55,556 nt of DNA, taken from NCBI GenBank assembly GCA_902749685.1, contig CACVKW010000590.1, positions 1 through 55,556 of the forward strand. Reading direction: 5' to 3'. The DNA comes from Olavius sp. associated proteobacterium Delta 1. GTDB taxonomy: Bacteria > Desulfobacterota > Desulfobacteria > Desulfobacterales > JAFDCJ01. The notes under the pieces were generated by a model. That model did not search any database. It saw only the letters and a program-made list of their open reading frames with translations, and had not been told where the DNA came from. Positions 51,543-55,556 of this stretch are shown one piece after another (position 1 is the stretch's first letter; the number at the start of each line of letters is the position of its first letter). Position numbers and translations under genes: made by a program.

Positions 51543-52220
51543 ATGAAATCAATACCACAAATTGTCGAAGAGCAAGTACACCGCTGGCAAATACAGCACA
51601 AGGAAAAGCCTGAAGAAAAAGCGATTGTCCCCGTCGTCACGATATCCAGGGAGCCCGGCAGCGGGGGACGAATAGTGGCGCAAAACCTTGCGGCAAGACT
51701 TGGATTTGAAGTGTTTCATCAGGAGGTTTTACACGAAATGGCAAAACGAGCCGAGGTCAGCGAGCAATTGCTTGCTACCCTGGATGAAAGGGGGCTTTCC
51801 ATCCTGGAAGACTGGATATCATCTCTGGTTCATGACCGGCACTTGTGGCCGGACCAATACCTGCAGCATCTTTTGAATGTTATCGGCACCCTCGGTAAAC
51901 ACGGTCGAGCCGTTGTAGTCGGCCGGGGGGCAAATTTTGTCCTACCCCCGGAACAACGGTTTCGGGTTCGCATCACGGCACCCCAGAGACGGAGATTTAA
52001 AAATGTCGCCCGTGAGTTTAAACTATCGCCGGATGAAGCCAAGCGCCGGGTCATTAAAACAGAATCTAATCGCAAGGCCTTCATCCGCAAATATTTTAAT
52101 GCCGATATAGCCGATCCGACAAATTATGACCTCGTCATAAATACGGAAACATTGACTGTCGACAATGCCGTCGATGTGATCGGCGCCGCCTTGGGATGTT
52201 TGGTGGAATGTGAGTTGTAG
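51543..52220 (+). CDS. Cytidylate-kinase-like P-loop NTPase
   Basis: 225 residues. It opens with VVTISREPGSGGRIVAQNLAARLG, the variant Walker A (GSGG) of the cytidylate-kinase-like family, followed by FEVFHQEVLHEMAKR and AVVVGRGANFVL. Such proteins are annotated as nucleotide kinases, but their substrates are not proven. The start at ATG 51543 has GGGGGG directly upstream; a longer frame reaches 51477. It is transcribed apart from the preceding operon (224 bp) and convergent with gcvT-glyA. Confidence 0.8.
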   Translation: MKSIPQIVEEQVHRWQIQHKEKPEEKAIVPVVTISREPGSGGRIVAQNLAARLGFEVFHQEVLHEMAKRAEVSEQLLATLDERGLSILEDWISSLVHDRHLWPDQYLQHLLNVIGTLGKHGRAVVVGRGANFVLPPEQRFRVRITAPQRRRFKNVAREFKLSPDEAKRRVIKTESNRKAFIRKYFNADIADPTNYDLVINTETLTVDNAVDVIGAALGCLVECEL

Positions 52221-52429
52221 AGAGCAGAGGGCATGGGGCATAGCGCAGGGAGCAGGGGGCATGGCGCAGGGCGTAAACTGATATCACAGGATTTACCCAG
52301 GCCAATGCTTAGCACTCCCATCGATGCCACTTGCGGCCTGGCTGGTCACTCCGGCCGGAGGCTACCCTATGCTCTCTGCCCTAAGCCCCTTGCACCATGC
52401 CCTATGCTCCATGCGCCATGCCCTATGCC
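52221..52429. repeat. Inverted low-complexity GGGCAT/ATGCCC repeat tract
   Basis: 52221-52273 is built from GGGCAT, GGGGCATAG and GCGCAGGG units. 52361-52429 repeats the complement (ATGCCCTATGCTCC and similar). The two arms can form a long imperfect hairpin between convergent genes. It has no gene and may serve as a bidirectional terminator. Confidence 0.7.
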
Positions 52430-52493
52430 ATTATAATCTGGTACGATATTCGTTTCCGGCAGACCAGAGGGAACTTTCCTGGCAGTATATATT

Positions 52494-55145
52494 TTAGATT
52501 AACCTGTGCAGCGCCTCGATCTGCCTCTCATACTCTTTACCGGAAAAGCAGTACTGCATATCCAGAAAGCGCTGGCGAAAACCACGCACTTCTTCCTGGA
52601 CGTCTTTTCCTTTGAGAATGACATCGGCCATAAACTGGGCGAGTTCGCCAAAATCCTTTTGGCCCATGCCGAAACGGGTCATTTCCTGTACGCCGGTTCT
52701 CAGCGAGCCTGAAGCGGTAAACCCTTCTTCATCCGGTGCGGCCTGATAGTTAAGAACAATATTGTTGTCTTCTAAACGCCCGGCTATTTCCGCCCCTTTC
52801 GCATAACCCACATTCAGGATGACCTGATGGGTCTCCGTGAAGGATATGGCGGGGTCGCCGGCCACATCCAATCCACAATCTTTCAAAGCCATGGCGAATG
52901 ACTTGGCATTGTTCAGTACGGCTTGCTGATAACCGTCTTTAAAATAATTCATCTCGTAGACGGCGAGCAGCAGTCCCAGAAGCGTACCCAGGTGGTGATT
53001 GCTGAGGCTGCCGGGAAAAGAGCGGCGTTGAATGGCTTCCCAGAAGTCATAATGCAGATCGTCTTCCGAGTAATTTGCCGCAACAATGCCGCGCTGGGTG
53101 CCAAAAAAGGTCTTGTGAGTCGATCCGGTGACGATATCGGCACCTTCCTTGAAAGGCTGCTGAAAATACGGTCCGATCAATCCCAGAACGTGGGCCATGT
53201 CGTACATCAATATGCAATCCAGCCCGAGTTCATCGATTACGGCACGAATCTCAGCCACCGGTTCCCGATGGATAATCATGCTTTTGCCCAGAATGATTAA
53301 TTCGGGTCGATGCTCGAAAATCAATTCGCGACAGACCTCCATATCGATCTGATAAGGATTGTCTGCCAAAACCGGAAAGTTAATTGCTGCCGGTTTTTCC
53401 CATTTGGGATCCCGCATCACAAAATCTCGCAGCGCCCCCATGGGCTGGGCACTTAAATGACCGCCTTTGATGATATGATTATTCATAACTTTTCGAATGC
53501 GGCGCTGTTCGCTTTTTCGATCGGCCCGGTTTAAATAATCCACCAGGGCGCTGAAGACGGCGACATTGGCCATTTGACCTGAAATCACCCGGGTCTCTAC
53601 TTCCGTGCAAGCCAGATACTTTTGCAGTTCGGCCTGCAGCAGCCATTCGACTTCTGAGATGAATTCGGTGCCCTGGTAGTAGAAGATATCTGCTTCCTTA
53701 AAGGCCTTGACCTGTTTGTGCTCGGCATACCGGCCAACCGGGTCCATGATGGAAAGCAACCGGGTCATGGCCGAGTAAGATTGCTCGGAGGGAATCAAGT
53801 TGATGCATTCTTTTTGACGCCAGACAGTATTGGCCGCCGCCTTTTCGATCAGAGTCCGGACATTATCGGTTGTCTGATCGCCGGCTTGGATGGTCATCTT
53901 TTCTTCGCGCAGCTGTTCGTATCGAATCGGCCAGCAACAGGGCGGCGCTTCGTTTCTGAGAAGGTAAGGGACCACGACGGCCCGGATATTTTTGCCTCTG
54001 ATCTCTATTTCAATCTGATCGCCCTCAACCAGGTTGCTGTCCACCAGCGCCAGTCCGATGGCTCTCATCTGGCGATCGTCGCTTTGAGCGGTTGCAAGCC
54101 CGCGCCCCTCGCTTTGCCAGTAAGGAACCATGGTGCCGCTGGTGACAAAACCCACCGGTTTGCCGCCGCTGTAAACCGGGGCCCCGGCCCGTGCAATACC
54201 TTTGTCTTGCAGTTCGATGGGTTGAATCAACCGCGGCAGGTCCTTCATCAGGTCATAATCCCGATCAACAATTTTCTTGAAGGCTTCAAATTGCCTCGCT
54301 AGCGCCCCCCTGCCGAAAAATTCTCCTTTGAGCGCAGAAAAACTGACGGCAAACCGAGCCAAATTGCAGGCAAAGATCGGTATGGAGTTGCCTGCCGGGT
54401 CCAGCCCCAATTCGTGGCCGTAAAGCGGTAAGCCGGCTTCCAGCCGCAGGGTATCGCGTGCTCCCAGCCCCACCGGCACGGCCCCCTTTTGCACCAGCAA
54501 ATCCCAAATCATTAAAGCGTCTTTACGATCCACAAACAGTTCAAAACAAATCGGCTCACCGGTGTAACCGGTGCGGGCAATAAGAACCCGGCTGCCGTGT
54601 ATCTGCACGGTACTCAGTGAGTTTCTGAGCGGCTCCGGTAGATGGCCGGTGTCCATGATGCCGGACAGAAATTCTTTGGATTTCGGCCCCTGCAGACTCA
54701 GCATGCACAGCTGCCGGGTACGATCTTCGATCTGGACCCGGCCGAATTTTTCTTTGAACCCCAGCAGGTGCTGCCAGTCTTTTTCACGATTTGAGGCATT
54801 GACCACCAGCAGATATTCTTCCTTCAAAAAGCGATACAAATAGGCGTCGTCAATCGCTCCTCCGCTTTCATCCTGAATCATGGTGTACTGGCTTTCCTCG
54901 ATTTCGAGGGCCGCCGCATTATTGGTTAATACATGCTGCAGAAAATCAAGTGCAGCGGGACCGCCGACAATGAAACGGCCCATGTGAGAGACATCAAACA
55001 ATCCGGCCAGTTTACGGGTGTTCAAGTGCTCCTGCACGATACCGGTTTCATATTGCACCGGCATATCCCAGCCGCCGAATTCCACCATTTTGGCGCCGAG
55101 ACTGACATGCTTTTCATAGAATGCGGTTTTGAGCAGCTGTTCCAT
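52494..55145 (-). CDS. Fusion of glycine cleavage T-protein (GcvT) and serine hydroxymethyltransferase (GlyA)
   Basis: An 883-residue natural fusion. Residues ~1-405 are GcvT (aminomethyltransferase): GGWDMPVQYETGI, FDVSHMGRF, LSLQGPKS, ARTGYTGE and GLGARDTLRLEAGLPLYGHE. From ~417 the SHMT part begins: INLIPSEQSYS, the PLP lysine Lys678 in GSTHKTFFG, and LRTGVQEMTRFG near the end. Fusing them should channel methylene-tetrahydrofolate from glycine cleavage to serine (or the reverse). The T-protein needs GcvH/GcvP partners, which are not in the window. AAAAGGGGAG precedes the ATG. An internal ATG at residue 417 could allow separate GlyA translation, but no ribosome binding site supports it. Confidence 0.92.
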   Translation of the reverse strand: MEQLLKTAFYEKHVSLGAKMVEFGGWDMPVQYETGIVQEHLNTRKLAGLFDVSHMGRFIVGGPAALDFLQHVLTNNAAALEIEESQYTMIQDESGGAIDDAYLYRFLKEEYLLVVNASNREKDWQHLLGFKEKFGRVQIEDRTRQLCMLSLQGPKSKEFLSGIMDTGHLPEPLRNSLSTVQIHGSRVLIARTGYTGEPICFELFVDRKDALMIWDLLVQKGAVPVGLGARDTLRLEAGLPLYGHELGLDPAGNSIPIFACNLARFAVSFSALKGEFFGRGALARQFEAFKKIVDRDYDLMKDLPRLIQPIELQDKGIARAGAPVYSGGKPVGFVTSGTMVPYWQSEGRGLATAQSDDRQMRAIGLALVDSNLVEGDQIEIEIRGKNIRAVVVPYLLRNEAPPCCWPIRYEQLREEKMTIQAGDQTTDNVRTLIEKAAANTVWRQKECINLIPSEQSYSAMTRLLSIMDPVGRYAEHKQVKAFKEADIFYYQGTEFISEVEWLLQAELQKYLACTEVETRVISGQMANVAVFSALVDYLNRADRKSEQRRIRKVMNNHIIKGGHLSAQPMGALRDFVMRDPKWEKPAAINFPVLADNPYQIDMEVCRELIFEHRPELIILGKSMIIHREPVAEIRAVIDELGLDCILMYDMAHVLGLIGPYFQQPFKEGADIVTGSTHKTFFGTQRGIVAANYSEDDLHYDFWEAIQRRSFPGSLSNHHLGTLLGLLLAVYEMNYFKDGYQQAVLNNAKSFAMALKDCGLDVAGDPAISFTETHQVILNVGYAKGAEIAGRLEDNNIVLNYQAAPDEEGFTASGSLRTGVQEMTRFGMGQKDFGELAQFMADVILKGKDVQEEVRGFRQRFLDMQYCFSGKEYERQIEALHRLI

Positions 55146-55181
55146 AGGTAACTCCCCTTTTTGTTGTGAGATAATGCGGCA

Positions 55182-55216
55182 GGTTCCGGGTTCAATCGAT
55201 CCCTGATCCCGGAACC
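55182..55216. repeat. Palindrome GGTTCCGGG / CCCGGAACC upstream of gcvT-glyA
   Basis: GGTTCCGGG (55182-55190) pairs perfectly with CCCGGAACC (55208-55216). The left arm AGGTTCCGGGTTC is shared with the repeat tract at 43762-43775. Confidence 0.5.
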
Positions 55217-55422
55217 GTTGAACCCCTGAACTCGTTAATAGATAAAAACGGAAAGCCTGTCAAATGGTTATACTGTTGACACGGCTTTTGCTTTCTTTCT
55301 ATAGTCATCGTTGCATTTAGCAGCGGATCCGGATTCAATGCCCTCGGGACGGAAATTGACTCATCCGAAGGCAATCTTGAAATAATGGGACTCAATTTCA
55401 GCCATATCGCGAGGGAGACGTC

Positions 55423-55479
55423 ATGAAAGACCGGGCAGCCATCAAAAAGAATCCCTGGCACCATTGCTGTCCAAAATAA
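55423..55479 (+). pseudogene. 5' end of a gene cut by the right terminal repeat (possible)
   Basis: An ATG at 55423, preceded by GGGAG (55413-55417), opens MKDRAAIKKNPWH and then runs into the inverted repeat, ending at a TAA inside it (55477-55479). If the repeat is an insertion-sequence end, this is the stub of an interrupted gene. The 13 native codons are too few to identify a family, and no coding signal continues upstream. Confidence 0.3.
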
Positions 55480-55550
55480 TTTGAAAATCAAATACTGCCT
55501 TTAATAAAAACAGGCAGTTATAAACGGGAAATTAGTGATTTAGAAATCAG
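55462..55550. repeat. Right copy of 89-bp terminal inverted repeat
   Basis: The exact reverse complement of bases 1-89, followed by six more bases to the window end. Its inner end begins CATTGCTGTCC, the same outward-facing boundary as the left copy. The region between gcvT-glyA and this repeat (55217-55422) holds no supported gene. Confidence 0.85.
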
Positions 55551-55556
55551 GTTGTA

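Noticed and set aside
55192..55491. 99-codon minus-strand ORF at the right end
   Set aside because: It spans a palindrome and the inverted repeat, starts inside the repeat and has no ribosome binding site or recognisable domain.

Overview
The window looks like one contig from an uncultivated, Gram-negative, strictly or mainly anaerobic bacterium. It is most likely a member of the Desulfobacterota (Desulfobacterales-like); this placement is an inference from gene families and architectures, not from a marker gene. Pointers are a PorCDAB 2-oxoacid:ferredoxin oxidoreductase with an unusual GltD-PorD fusion, two genes read through in-frame UGA as selenocysteine, a GcvT-GlyA fusion, frequent TTG/GTG starts, several diiron and thiol oxidative-stress proteins, and many short palindromic intergenic repeats. 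No rRNA, tRNA, CRISPR array or complete insertion sequence was recognised.

Layout. The first and last ~89 bp are inverted copies of each other, probably two copies of an insertion-sequence end at which the assembly stopped. 0.2-7.2 kb: peptidoglycan deacetylase (HpPgdA type), orphan PAS/GAF histidine kinase, M20 dipeptidase, secreted FG-GAP/PKD protein. 7.5-11.5 kb: small hypothetical pair, then a minus-strand iron and oxidative-stress group (ferritin, SYLF protein, MsrA-MsrB fusion, ferritin-like diiron protein). 11.6-16.9 kb: Nudix hydrolase, a protein made of two tandem solute-binding domains followed by a hybrid histidine kinase, then a consensus sigma-54 promoter in front of a 31-residue membrane peptide. 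17.2-21.9 kb: dynamin-like GTPase, unknown protein, selenocysteine rhodanese-ferritin fusion, small protein and PlsB-like acyltransferase, all on the plus strand. 21.9-26.8 kb: SnoaL-like protein, HAMP-like miniprotein, ArdC/M78-type protease, a decayed pilin locus, and a membrane coiled-coil protein with decapeptide repeats. 27.2-30.2 kb: AMP nucleosidase, MFS transporter and a GrdB/PrdB-like selenoprotein. 30.3-34.2 kb: SpoIIE-type phosphatase and a radical SAM protein with a Tat-like leader. 34.4-37.0 kb: an accessory islet with a PD-(D/E)XK-like protein and a HipBA toxin-antitoxin pair. 37.4-41.9 kb: the PorC / GltD-PorD / PorA / PorB operon. 42.1-52.2 kb: housekeeping and small conserved genes (parvulin, queuosine-precursor transporter, UPF0173 hydrolase, FmdB-like and YkgJ-like proteins, LpxH-like phosphoesterase, NERD protein, and an EI24 / Nudix / DnaJ / SGNH gene string, then a cytidylate-kinase-like protein). 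52.5-55.1 kb: GcvT-GlyA fusion.

How the parts fit. Ferredoxin-linked keto-acid metabolism and one-carbon/glycine turnover supply carbon and reductant. A set of thiol, selenol and diiron proteins handles reactive oxygen, sulfur and iron. Several sensors (two histidine kinases and one PP2C phosphatase) monitor envelope or metabolic signals. The strongest observations are the two selenocysteine genes, each with a hairpin whose loop G lies 19-20 nt after the UGA. An ordinary annotation would split both genes. The next is the sigma-54-driven membrane miniprotein.
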